Below, piece after piece: positions 48,815-57,096 of a stretch of 64,000 bases of DNA. Within the stretch, counting starts at the first letter, position 1, and each line of letters opens with the position of its first letter. The notes beneath the pieces are model-generated. The model saw only the letters and a program-made list of their open reading frames with translations. It was not told the DNA's origin and did not search any database. The DNA is from Pseudomonas paraeruginosa PA7 (GTDB lineage Bacteria > Pseudomonadota > Gammaproteobacteria > Pseudomonadales > Pseudomonadaceae), in contig NC_009656.1 in NCBI RefSeq assembly GCF_000017205.1, forward strand, positions 248,001-312,000. Reading direction: 5' to 3'. The translations under genes were made by a program, and so were the position numbers.

Positions 48815-49216
48815 ATGGCCTTCTCGACCCAGGACAGCGACGAAGTCCTTTCCGAAATCAACGTCACCCCGCTGGTCGATGTGATGCTGGTGCTGCTGGT
48901 GGTGTTCATCGTCACCGCGCCGCTGCTGACCAACTCGATCCCGATCAACCTGCCGAAGACCGAATCGGTGGCCCCGCCGGAGCAGAAGGATCCCCTGGTG
49001 GTGAGCATCGATGGCGCCGGCAAGCTGTTCGTCAACAAGGACGAGATCCAGCCGGAGCTGCTGGAGAGCAACCTGGCCGCGGCCAAGGCGAAGGACGCCG
49101 AGGTCCGCGTGCAGTTGCAGGCCGACGAAGGGGTGAACTACGGCCAGGTGGCGAAGGCCATGGCTTCCATCGAGCGCGCCGGGATCACCAGGCTGGCGGT
49201 GATCACCGCACGCTGA
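48815..49216 (+). CDS. exbD1: ExbD1, stator subunit of the TonB motor
   Basis: 133 residues, one N-terminal membrane helix (about 20-42) with the essential Asp in NVTPLVDVMLVLLVVFIVTAP, followed by a periplasmic domain (about 45-133). Start one base after the exbB1 stop. A terminator follows. Confidence 0.94.
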   Translation: MAFSTQDSDEVLSEINVTPLVDVMLVLLVVFIVTAPLLTNSIPINLPKTESVAPPEQKDPLVVSIDGAGKLFVNKDEIQPELLESNLAAAKAKDAEVRVQLQADEGVNYGQVAKAMASIERAGITRLAVITAR

Positions 49217-49261
49217 AGCGAATCCACGCCGTCCGGCGCAGGCCGGGCGGGCAACGGTTTC

Positions 49262-49299
49262 GACCGCTCCGATCCGGGCAGGGGAGAGCGGTCTTTTTT
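49262..49299 (+). terminator. Rho-independent terminator of tonB2-exbB1-exbD1
   Basis: GACCGCTC and GAGCGGTC form an 8-bp stem (16-nt loop), running into six T residues. Confidence 0.88.
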
Positions 49300-49396
49300 A
49301 TTCCGGATGGACGCTCCTCGGGCGTGTCCGCCGAGGCCGGGCTCGCGAATGCGTCGCGCACCCTGTCCATCGCTTGCACGTCCCACGCCTGGGCGC

Positions 49397-49609
49397 TCAG
49401 GCCTGGCGTGCCGGCGCCTCCTGCTCCTTGGCGTCCTCCGTTCCTTCGACTTCCCATTCACCGGCCCAGTCCTCGCCGAACAGTTCGCTGGGATGCTGGG
49501 TGCGGCTGGCGCCGTTGCCGCAGCCCATCGATTGCGCCGAGCAATAGCGGTCGCAACCCCAGCAGATGCGCTCCGGGTGGCTGGGGTGGAGGGGAAATTT
49601 CTTGGCCAT
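49397..49609 (-). CDS. Small Cys-rich DUF3079-family protein
   Basis: 70 residues starting MAKKFPLHPSHPERICWGCD. Four Cys residues lie in about 15 residues (CWGCDRYC then GCG), suggesting zinc or iron-sulfur binding. It then reads QHPSELFGEDW, the family's second signature. DUF3079 proteins are small and uncharacterised, frequent in Pseudomonas and Burkholderia. It is convergent with exbD1 and stands alone. Confidence 0.82.
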   Translation of the reverse strand: MAKKFPLHPSHPERICWGCDRYCSAQSMGCGNGASRTQHPSELFGEDWAGEWEVEGTEDAKEQEAPARQA

Positions 49610-49750
49610 GGTCCTCTCCCGATACCTGATGCCTGCGCTCAGGTATACCGCCGATATGCGTGGGAGCCCAGGCAGATCCGCGGAAAACTGCCGTCGGCTT
49701 GCGCTGGATCAACGGAATCGTCTTATAGAAATATATAGAATAATAAAATT

Positions 49751-49776
49751 GCTTTTTATTCCTTAGAGAATAAAGC
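49751..49776. promoter_or_regulatory. AT-rich inverted repeat upstream of a serine hydrolase gene
   Basis: TTTATTC and GAATAAA (49755-49761, 49768-49774) face each other across six bases within a strongly AT-rich promoter, 48 bases before the hydrolase ATG. It may be an operator or hairpin; flanking TATATAGAATAATAAA provides -10-like boxes. Confidence 0.4.
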
Positions 49777-49821
49777 AGACTCCCTTACACTTTCCCGGTG
49801 ATGATTTCTGGAGGGATCTCC

Positions 49822-50403
49822 ATGCACAGCGAACGTGTCCGTTATGTGTTGGTGCCCGGCTGGTACGGCTCGGAAGACGCCCATTGGCAAAGCCACTGGC
49901 AGCGTACGCTGCCCAATGCCTCGCGGGTCGAGCAGAAGGACTGGATCGCCCCGTTGCGCGCCGACTGGATCGCCGGGCTGGATGCGGAGATACGTCGCCA
50001 GCCCGGGCCGGTGGTGCTGATCGCGCACAGCCTCGGTTGCGTGACCGTGGCGCTATGGGCCGCCCAGGCCGAGCGCCGGGTGCGCGACCGGGTGCGCGGC
50101 GCCCTGCTGGTAGCCCCGGCCGACGTCGAGCGCGAGAGCTGCGCCGAGGCGTTGCGCAACTTCGCGCCGATCAGCCGCGAGCCGCTGCCGTTCCCCGCCG
50201 TGCTGGTGGGCTCGGACAACGACCAGGCCTGCAGCCCGCAGCGCGCCATGCACCTGGCCCGCGCCTGGGGCGCGGAGACGGTGATCCTGCCCGAGGCCGG
50301 GCACATCAACGTGAAGTCCGGCCACGGCGCCTGGGAGGCCGGCTACCGTCACCTGTTCCGCTTGCAGTACCTGATCGATAGCCAGGCCCGTCGCCGCGCC
50401 TGA
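49822..50403 (+). CDS. RBBP9/YdeN-type alpha/beta serine hydrolase
   Basis: 193 residues from the ATG at 49822, which has GGAGGG at six bases; the frame opens earlier at 49798. It starts with the family pattern RYVLVPGWYGSEDAHWQSHW. Catalytic residues: Ser70 in AHSLGC, Asp in VGSDNDQAC (about 135) and His in EAGHINVKSGHG (about 160). The class hydrolyses small esters or amides. The adjacent convergent amidase gene may be unrelated. Confidence 0.88.
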   Translation: MHSERVRYVLVPGWYGSEDAHWQSHWQRTLPNASRVEQKDWIAPLRADWIAGLDAEIRRQPGPVVLIAHSLGCVTVALWAAQAERRVRDRVRGALLVAPADVERESCAEALRNFAPISREPLPFPAVLVGSDNDQACSPQRAMHLARAWGAETVILPEAGHINVKSGHGAWEAGYRHLFRLQYLIDSQARRRA

Positions 50404-50410
50404 GCCCGCT

Positions 50411-51868
50411 TCAGCCCACCAGCAGCGGCGACGGCTGGCGTTCGAACCAGCGGCTGGCCTGCTCGTAGGCATGGGCCAGTTGCAGCACGGCGAAGTCGGC
50501 CTGGTGCGGGCCGATGATTTGCAGGCCCATCGGCAGTCCCTCGGCATTGAAGCCCGCCTGCACGTTGGCCACCGGGCAGCCGGACAGGCTGCCGGGAACT
50601 ACCACTTCCATCCAGCGGTGGTAGGTGTCCATCGCCACGCCTTCGATGCTGCGCGGCCAGGGAATCTCCTTGGCGAAGGGAAACACCTGGGCGCTGGGCA
50701 GCAGCAGGTAGTCATAGCGTTCGAACAGCCGGCCAATGGCGCGGTACCAGTCGCTGCGGATGACCGAGGCGCGGTACACCGCGTCGGCGCCCAGGCGCAG
50801 GCCGTTCTCCACTTCCCAGAGCGCTTCGGGCTTGAGCTGGGTGCGCTTCGCCGGATCGGCGTGGAGTGCCCCGAGCGAGCCGGCCACCAGCCAATGACGC
50901 AGGGTGCGCCAGGACTCCCAGAGGCGTTCCGGAGCGAAGCCGAGGGCCGCCTCCTCGACCTCGCAGCCGAGGCTGCGGAAGTCACCGAGCGCGCGCTGGC
51001 AGAGTTGCAGGATGCCGTCCTGCATCGGCAGGTAGCCATCGAGGTCGCCCAGCCAGCCCAGCCGGGTGCCGGCGAAATCGCGCTCCAGCGGCGCGGCGAA
51101 CGACGCGCCGGGTTCGGCGATGGACAGCGGCGCGCGGCGGTCGGCGCCGGCCTGCACCGAGAGCAGCAGGGCGGTATCGCGCACGCTGCGCCCCATCGGG
51201 CCCTCATAGCCGAGCTGGTCGAAGAACAGGTCGGCGCTGTCGTCGAACGGCACGCGTCCCTGGGAAGGGCGGAAGCCGATGACATTGTTGAACGCCGCCG
51301 GATTGCGCAGCGAGCCCATCATGTCGCTGCCGTCGGCCACCGGCACCAGGTGCAGGGCCAGCGCGGCGGCCGCGCCGCCGCTGCTGCCGCCGGCGCTGAG
51401 GCGCTCGTCGTAGGCGCAGGCGGTGGCGCCGAACAGCGGGTTGTAGGTCTGCGAGCCGAGGCCGAATTCCGGCGTATTGGTCTTGCCGATGAGGATCGCG
51501 CCGGCGGCCCTGATCCGCTCCACCATGATTCCGTCGCGCTCGGGAACATAGTCGCGGTACAGCGGTGAGCCCAGGGTGGTGCGGATGCCGCGGGTCAGCG
51601 ACAGGTCCTTGATCGCATGCGGCAGGCCGTGCATCCAGCCACGGTACTGGCCATGGGCGAGTTCGTCGTCGCGGGCGGCGGCCTCGGCCAGCAGGCGTTC
51701 CGCCGGCAGCAGGCTGACCAGGGCGTTGACCCGTGGGTTGAAGCGCTCGATGTGCGCCAGGTAGGCCTGCATCACCTCGCGGCAGGACACCTGGCGCAGG
51801 CGGATGCGTTCGGCGAGCTGGTGGGCCTGGAGCAGCACCAGTTCGTTGATCGGGGGATAGCGGTTCAT
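50411..51868 (-). CDS. Amidase-signature family hydrolase
   Basis: 485 residues. The Ser-Ser-Lys triad is visible: Lys in HAIKDLSLTRG (about 87), the Gly/Ser-rich GGSSGGAAAAL (about 162) and Ser in ADGSDMMGSLR. The last 100 residues form the usual domain. It would hydrolyse an amide or carbamate. It lies downstream of a polyamine-type ABC transporter in the same direction, 66 bases from the binding-protein gene, which suggests that the imported solute is an amide or is released as an amine. Confidence 0.88.
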   Translation of the reverse strand: MNRYPPINELVLLQAHQLAERIRLRQVSCREVMQAYLAHIERFNPRVNALVSLLPAERLLAEAAARDDELAHGQYRGWMHGLPHAIKDLSLTRGIRTTLGSPLYRDYVPERDGIMVERIRAAGAILIGKTNTPEFGLGSQTYNPLFGATACAYDERLSAGGSSGGAAAALALHLVPVADGSDMMGSLRNPAAFNNVIGFRPSQGRVPFDDSADLFFDQLGYEGPMGRSVRDTALLLSVQAGADRRAPLSIAEPGASFAAPLERDFAGTRLGWLGDLDGYLPMQDGILQLCQRALGDFRSLGCEVEEAALGFAPERLWESWRTLRHWLVAGSLGALHADPAKRTQLKPEALWEVENGLRLGADAVYRASVIRSDWYRAIGRLFERYDYLLLPSAQVFPFAKEIPWPRSIEGVAMDTYHRWMEVVVPGSLSGCPVANVQAGFNAEGLPMGLQIIGPHQADFAVLQLAHAYEQASRWFERQPSPLLVG

Positions 51869-51934
51869 CGGCGGTCGGAACCCTGGCAGTCGGAAAAGAG
51901 CGCCCCGCGAGCGGGACGCGAAACGGTGGCGCGC

Positions 51935-52969
51935 TCAGCGCATCAGGTTGGTCCACAGGCGGTCGGCCAGGCGGATCGCGGCTTCGCCGCAGGTCTGGCT
52001 GAACACCACGCGGGTGCCTTCGGGGACATGCAACTCCGGGGCGTCCTTGAGGCCGGGTTCGAGGTAGGGCTCGACGCCCTTCACCGGACTCTGGTGCTTG
52101 AGGAAGTTCTGCGTCAGCGCGGCGTTCTCCGGCTGGGCGAGGAAGGCGATGAAGCGCCGCGCGTTGTCCGGATTGCGGCTGCCGCGCGGGATCACCAGGT
52201 TGTCGACCCAGGCCAGCACGCCTTCCTTCGGATACAGGTACTTCAGGCTCGGCTTGAGTTCGCGCGCGCGCAGCGACGAGCCGCCCCAGAACATCGACAT
52301 GTCCACCTCGCCCGCGGCGAGGTTCTCGCGGATCGAGCCGGCCTTGGAGCTGTAGGTCTTGACGAAGGGCTTCTGCGCCTTGAGCAGGTCGAGGACGCGC
52401 TGCATCTGCTTCGGGTCCTCGCTGCAGAGCGGGATGCCCAGGTACAGGCTGGCCATGTCCACCACCTCGCTCACCGAGTCGAACATGTTGATCCGCCCGC
52501 GCAGTTCCTCCGGCGGCTGGTAGAGCACCGCGTAGCTGTCGGCCGGCCCGGCGTAGCGCGCGCCGTCCAGCACCACGCTGGTGGTGCCCCAGATGAAGGG
52601 CACGCTGTAGGCGCCCTCCGGGTCCCAGGCGGGTTTCTTCAGGTTGTCGACCAGGTTGGCGTAGTAGGGTTCGGCGGCCGGGTCGAAGCGCTCCAGCAAC
52701 CGCTCCTCGACCAGGATCGGGACGAACTGCTGCGAGGGGATCGCCACGTCGTAGCCGGCGCCGCCCTGCTTGAGCTTGGCCAGCAGCGTCTCGTTGGAGT
52801 CATAGGAGTCCACGGTGACGCGGATGCCGCTCTCCTTCTCGAATTTCTCCAGCAGCTGCGGTGAGAAATAGCCGCTCCAGCTGACCACGTTGAGTTGCCC
52901 GGCGGCCTGGGCGCTGCCGCCGAGGACGATACTGAGGCCGAGGCCGATGCGTGCGATGCGTTGGTACAT
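51935..52969 (-). CDS. Spermidine/putrescine-type periplasmic binding protein
   Basis: 344 residues with a signal peptide ending in GSAQA. Fold of the PotD/PotF class: LNVVSWSGYFSPQLLEKFEKESG near the start, YDSNETLLAKLKQGGAGYDV, VPFIWGTTSVVLD and GEVDMSMFWGG. It captures a cationic or amide-type solute for the permeases encoded upstream. Substrate not identified. Confidence 0.88.
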   Translation of the reverse strand: MYQRIARIGLGLSIVLGGSAQAAGQLNVVSWSGYFSPQLLEKFEKESGIRVTVDSYDSNETLLAKLKQGGAGYDVAIPSQQFVPILVEERLLERFDPAAEPYYANLVDNLKKPAWDPEGAYSVPFIWGTTSVVLDGARYAGPADSYAVLYQPPEELRGRINMFDSVSEVVDMASLYLGIPLCSEDPKQMQRVLDLLKAQKPFVKTYSSKAGSIRENLAAGEVDMSMFWGGSSLRARELKPSLKYLYPKEGVLAWVDNLVIPRGSRNPDNARRFIAFLAQPENAALTQNFLKHQSPVKGVEPYLEPGLKDAPELHVPEGTRVVFSQTCGEAAIRLADRLWTNLMR

Positions 52970-52990
52970 GGGAGTTCTCCGGCGTGGGGC

Positions 52991-53800
52991 TCAGGCGCGC
53001 GGCTTGCCGAGCAGGTAGGACAGGCTGACGAAGATCACGGAGACGCCGAGGATCAGCGTCGACACGGCGTTGACGTCGGGCGTGACGCCCATCCGCAGCA
53101 GGCCGAAGATGAAGATCGGCAGGGTGGTGGTGCCGGCCTGGGCGACCATCATCGAGATCACGAAGTTGTCCAGCGAGACGATGAAGGCGAGCATCAGGCC
53201 GGAGAAGATGCCCGGCGCCAGCAGCGGCAGGGTCACCTTGCGCAGGGTCCGCCAGGGACCGGCGTAGAGGTCGGCGGCGGCCTGCTCCAGGGACAGGTCC
53301 ATGTCGTCGAGGCGGGCGCGCACCGGCAGGTAGGCGAACGGGATGCAGAACACCGTGTGGGCGATGATCAGGTTGCCGTAGCCCAGCGACAGGCCGAGGG
53401 TGGAGAACAGCGCCAGGGTGGCGACCCCGACCACGATCTCCGGCAGCACCAGCGGCAGCATGATCGTCCCCATCGACAGGCGCAGGCCCTTGAATCGCGC
53501 ACCGCGCGAGGTGCCCAGGGCGGCCAGGGTGGCGATCGCGGTGGCCGCTGCGCTGGCGCACACGGCGATCAGCAGGCTGTTGCCGGCGGCCTGGCGCAGC
53601 GCCTGGTTGGCGAAGGCGGCGCGGTACCAGTCGAGACTGAAGCCGGTCCAGACGGTGGCCGACTGGTTGGCGTTGAAGGAATACACCACCAGCACCAGGA
53701 TCGGCGCGTACAGGTACAGGTAGAACAGCAGGCTGAAGGCGCCGAAGCCGGGGAAGTCCTGGACGCTTCGACGTCCGCCTCGCCACAGGCGCGCGTTCAT
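52991..53800 (-). CDS. ABC permease, PotC-like
   Basis: 269 residues with six membrane helices. It has the EAA loop (LEQAAADLYAGPWRTLRKVTLPLLAPGI near residue 165) typical of the second permease of polyamine systems. The start at 53800 overlaps the end of the PotB-like gene by four bases (ATGA). Confidence 0.9.
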   Translation of the reverse strand: MNARLWRGGRRSVQDFPGFGAFSLLFYLYLYAPILVLVVYSFNANQSATVWTGFSLDWYRAAFANQALRQAAGNSLLIAVCASAAATAIATLAALGTSRGARFKGLRLSMGTIMLPLVLPEIVVGVATLALFSTLGLSLGYGNLIIAHTVFCIPFAYLPVRARLDDMDLSLEQAAADLYAGPWRTLRKVTLPLLAPGIFSGLMLAFIVSLDNFVISMMVAQAGTTTLPIFIFGLLRMGVTPDVNAVSTLILGVSVIFVSLSYLLGKPRA

Positions 53801-54717
53801 CGGCCGGCCCCCCGCGCGAGACGCCCGGCACGCCAGGCATAGAGGCTCAGGACCAGCATCACCGCGGCCATCAGCAGCAGCGACAGGGCGGCGCCGAGCG
53901 GCCAGTTCCGGGCGTCGGCGAACTGCCGGAAGATCAAGTTGCCGAGCATCATGCGGGTTCCGCCGCCGAGCAGCTCGGGGGCGATCATCGCGCCCAGGCA
54001 GGGCACGAAGGTCAGCATGGCGCCGGCCAGGATGCCCGGCCGGGCGAGCGGCAGGACCACCTTGCGCAGCGTGCGCAGGCGGCCGGCGTAGAGGTCCTGG
54101 GCGGCTTCGAGCAGGCGCATGTCCATCTTCTCCAGGGTCGCGTAGATCGGCAGCACCACGAAGGGCGCGTAGGTGTAGACCAGGCCGAGCAGCACCGCGC
54201 CGTCGCTGTAGAGCAGCGGCAGCGGTTGGTCGATCAGGCCGAGGCCGAGCAGGCCGTTGTTGATCACCCCGCTGCCGCGCAGCAGGAGGATCCAGGCGTA
54301 GGTGCGGACCAGCAGGTTGGCCCAGAACGGCACGGTGATCAGGAAGATCAGCAGGCCGCGCCGGCGTGGCGGCTGCATGACCAGCCAGACCGCCACCGGG
54401 AAGCCGATCAGCAGGGTGACGAGGGTGGTCAGCGCGGCGATGCCGAGCGAGCGCAGGGCGATCACCAGGTAGGAGTCGGCGAAGGCCAGGCTGTCGTCCA
54501 TCTGCCGCTCGAAGAGCAGGGCGACGTACGACTCGCCGCTGAAGGTCCGGTTGACCCCGCCGTAGGGGTTGGCCTCCATCAGCGAATAGGCGCCGACGAT
54601 GAGGATCGGCAGTACCAGGAACAGGCCGATGGCGACCAGTGCCGGGGTCACGCCGAGGAAGCTGCGCAGGGCTTGGCGACGCTGCAGGGCGGCGCCGGGG
54701 GAGGAGGTCGGATGCAT
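53797..54717 (-). CDS. ABC permease, PotB-like
   Basis: 306 residues, six membrane helices. EAA loop LLEAAQDLYAGRLRTLRKVVLPLARPGI near residue 200. It is the first permease of the transporter and overlaps its partner gene by four bases. Confidence 0.9.
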   Translation of the reverse strand: MHPTSSPGAALQRRQALRSFLGVTPALVAIGLFLVLPILIVGAYSLMEANPYGGVNRTFSGESYVALLFERQMDDSLAFADSYLVIALRSLGIAALTTLVTLLIGFPVAVWLVMQPPRRRGLLIFLITVPFWANLLVRTYAWILLLRGSGVINNGLLGLGLIDQPLPLLYSDGAVLLGLVYTYAPFVVLPIYATLEKMDMRLLEAAQDLYAGRLRTLRKVVLPLARPGILAGAMLTFVPCLGAMIAPELLGGGTRMMLGNLIFRQFADARNWPLGAALSLLLMAAVMLVLSLYAWRAGRLARGAGR

Positions 54718-54741
54718 GGTCGTGGTCCGTTGCCGAGGGGC

Positions 54742-55854
54742 TCAATCCAGCAGGACGCTGGCGCTGTCCCTGGCCACGGCCAGGCGCGCCGCCTCACCGG
54801 CGGCGAAGCGCCGGCCGGTGGCGTTCGGCGCGCGCACCGTCAGCAGGCTGCCGTCGGCCAGGCGCACGCGGTACTGCAGGTCGGTGCCGAGGTAGACCTG
54901 GCTTTGCACCGTGCAGGGCAGGCCGTCGCCCGTGCCGGCGTCCCGCAGGCCCAGGCGTTCCGGGCGGATCGACAGGCTGACCCGCGCGCCCGGCGCCAGG
55001 TCGTCGCGCGCGGCGGCTTCGAACGACTCGCCGCCGGGGCCGCGGTACAGCGCCAGCGAGCCGTCGCGACGGAGCAGTTCGGCCTCGATGAAGTTGGTCT
55101 CGCCGATGAAGTCGGCGACGAAGCGGTTGCCGGGACGCTCGTAGATCTCCTCCGGCGGGCCGACCTGTTGCACCTGTCCTTCGGAGAGCACGGCGATGCG
55201 GTCGGACATGGTCAGCGCCTCCTCCTGGTCGTGGGTGACGAAGATGAAGGTGATCCCGGTCTTCGCCTGGATCGCCTTGAGCTCTTCGCGCATCGCCTGG
55301 CGCAGCTTGAGGTCGAGGGCCGAGAGCGGTTCGTCGAGCAGCAGCACCCGGGGCTGCGGCGCCAGGGCGCGGGCCAGCGCCACGCGTTGCTGCTGCCCGC
55401 CGGAGAGCTGGGCGGGGCGGCGCTCGGCGAAGCGCTCCATCTGGACCAGGGCGAGCATCTCGCGGACCCGTTCGGCGACCCCCGCCTTGTCCAGGCTGCG
55501 TCCCGGCGGACGCGATTCGAGGCCGAAGGCGAGGTTCTCGGCGATGCTCATGTGCGGGAACAGCGCGTAGTGCTGGAACACGGTGTTCACCGGGCGCTCG
55601 AAGGGCGGCCGCGCGGCGATGTTCTCGCCGTAGAGGAGGATCTCGCCCTCGGTGGGAAATTCGAAGCCGGCGATCATCCGCAGCAGGGTGGTCTTGCCGC
55701 AGCCGGACGGGCCGAGGAGGGTGAAGAATTCGTTGTCGCGGATATCCAGGTCGATGCGCTTCAGCGCCACCGGGCCGCTCCCGGGATCGCCGTAGACCTT
55801 GCGTACCGCGCGGATGGACACTGCATGGGTGCGCAGCGAATGCAGGGCATTCAT
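54742..55854 (-). CDS. ABC transporter ATPase, PotA-like
   Basis: 370 residues: ATPase domain with Walker A GPSGCGKTT (48-56), LSGGQQQR, VLLLDEPLSALD and FVTHDQEEA, followed by a TOBE domain (about 275-360). GGAGG stands seven bases before the ATG. It heads the unit with two permeases, binding protein and amidase, and is divergent from a LysR gene. Confidence 0.91.
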   Translation of the reverse strand: MNALHSLRTHAVSIRAVRKVYGDPGSGPVALKRIDLDIRDNEFFTLLGPSGCGKTTLLRMIAGFEFPTEGEILLYGENIAARPPFERPVNTVFQHYALFPHMSIAENLAFGLESRPPGRSLDKAGVAERVREMLALVQMERFAERRPAQLSGGQQQRVALARALAPQPRVLLLDEPLSALDLKLRQAMREELKAIQAKTGITFIFVTHDQEEALTMSDRIAVLSEGQVQQVGPPEEIYERPGNRFVADFIGETNFIEAELLRRDGSLALYRGPGGESFEAAARDDLAPGARVSLSIRPERLGLRDAGTGDGLPCTVQSQVYLGTDLQYRVRLADGSLLTVRAPNATGRRFAAGEAARLAVARDSASVLLD

Positions 55855-56042
55855 GGACTTACCTCCGATTCCCCTTCGTGCGTGCCGCAGCGCGGCGCGA
55901 CGATGGTTGTTGTTGTTCTGGCAGGGCTGGAAAGTAGGCTTCCGCGAGGTGGCGGAAGAGCGGCGCCGGCTGTCGCCACCGGCTGCTGGGGCGGATGATG
56001 CGAAAAAGGGGCGGCTGTCGAAAGCTCAATTTTCTTATATAA

Positions 56043-56063
56043 GGTGTTAAAAAAACTAACACC
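56043..56063. promoter_or_regulatory. Perfect palindrome upstream of GcvA-like regulator
   Basis: GGTGTTA-N7-TAACACC, centred 31 bases before the ATG of the LysR gene and in the divergent promoter of the polyamine-type ABC genes. It has the T-N11-A form expected of LysR binding. A TATATAAG box just upstream (56035-56042) can be the -10 of the LysR gene. Confidence 0.6.
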
Positions 56064-56083
56064 GAGCGAGGTCCTCGACATCC

Positions 56084-56977
56084 ATGTCCATCCCCCGTCT
56101 CCCGCCGCTCAATGCGGTGCGCGCCTTCGAGGCGGCCGCCCGCCTGGGCAGCTACGTGGCGGCGTCGAAGGCCCTGCACGTGACCCAGCCGGCGGTCGGC
56201 CGGCACGTCCGGCTGCTCGAGGACTGGCTCGGTGCGCGCCTGTTCGAGCGCACCTCGCGCGGCGTGCGGCTGACCCCGGCGGGGCGGCAGTACTACGCGG
56301 CGGTGTCCGCCGCGCTGCAGCAGATCGCCGAGGCCGGCGGCCAGCTCGGCGGCGCGCGCTGGTTGCGGATCATGGCGGTGCCGGCGTTCGCCCGGCGCTG
56401 GCTGACGCCGCGCCTGGAAACCCTCTGCGCGCAGCGGCCGGGGCTGAAGATCGCCCTCGAACCCAATCCCACCTTCGACCACGTGGAAGAGCGCAGCGCC
56501 GACCTCGGCATTGTCTATGGCCTGCCGGGCCAGTACGCGAACCCGCGCGCACTGCTGATCCGGCCCAAGGTCTTCCCGGTCTGCTCGCCGGCCTACCTGG
56601 CCGCGGCCGGGCCGCTGGAGACGGTCGAGCGACTGGTGGAGCACAAGCTGATCCATGTCGACGACGGCGAATGGTGGAATCTCTGGTTCTCCGCCGTCGG
56701 CGTCGACGTTCGGGTCAGTCCGGCGGTGCTCTACCTGAGCAACGACCACGCCCTGGCGCGCGCCGAGGAAGGCCTCGGCATCGCCCTGGCCAACGAGGTG
56801 CTGGTCCGCCAGGAGCTGCGCAGCGGCGCGCTGGTGCGCCCGCTGGCCGCCGAGGCGGCGCTGGAGAGCTACCAGGTGCTGACCCCGCCGGGCGTGCCGT
56901 CGGCGGACGTCGAGTGGTTCATCGACTGGCTCGGCGAGGCACTGCGCGAGGCCTTCCCGGACGCCGTGACCTGCTGA
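56084..56977 (+). CDS. GcvA-like LysR-family regulator
   Basis: 297 residues. The N-terminus MSIPRLPPLNAVRAFEAAARLGSYVAASKALHVTQPAVGRHV is typical of the GcvA group. The likely targets are the divergent ABC/amidase operon and its own gene, because a perfect palindrome stands in that promoter. A second palindrome with the same GTTA/TAAC core lies after it, before mdcA. A role in malonate control is thus possible, though the usual MdcR gene lies past mdcM, outside this window. Confidence 0.86.
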   Translation: MSIPRLPPLNAVRAFEAAARLGSYVAASKALHVTQPAVGRHVRLLEDWLGARLFERTSRGVRLTPAGRQYYAAVSAALQQIAEAGGQLGGARWLRIMAVPAFARRWLTPRLETLCAQRPGLKIALEPNPTFDHVEERSADLGIVYGLPGQYANPRALLIRPKVFPVCSPAYLAAAGPLETVERLVEHKLIHVDDGEWWNLWFSAVGVDVRVSPAVLYLSNDHALARAEEGLGIALANEVLVRQELRSGALVRPLAAEAALESYQVLTPPGVPSADVEWFIDWLGEALREAFPDAVTC

Positions 56978-56995
56978 GGGCGGCGCTTGCGCTAC

Positions 56996-57018
56996 ATCGT
57001 TAACCCCAGCGTAACGAT
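56996..57018. promoter_or_regulatory. Palindrome upstream of the mdc operon
   Basis: ATCGTTA-N9-TAACGAT, 78 bases before the mdcA ATG. Its GTTA...TAAC core is shared with the site at 56043-56063, with spacing two bases longer. It may be an activator site for a LysR protein (MdcR or the product of 56084-56977). Confidence 0.5.
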
Positions 57019-57096
57019 CACACCGGCTGCTTGATTGAAGGCCATCGCCGGCCTGCCTAAGTTGGCTCCCACGACAGCGTGAACCCCGGAGCCGAC

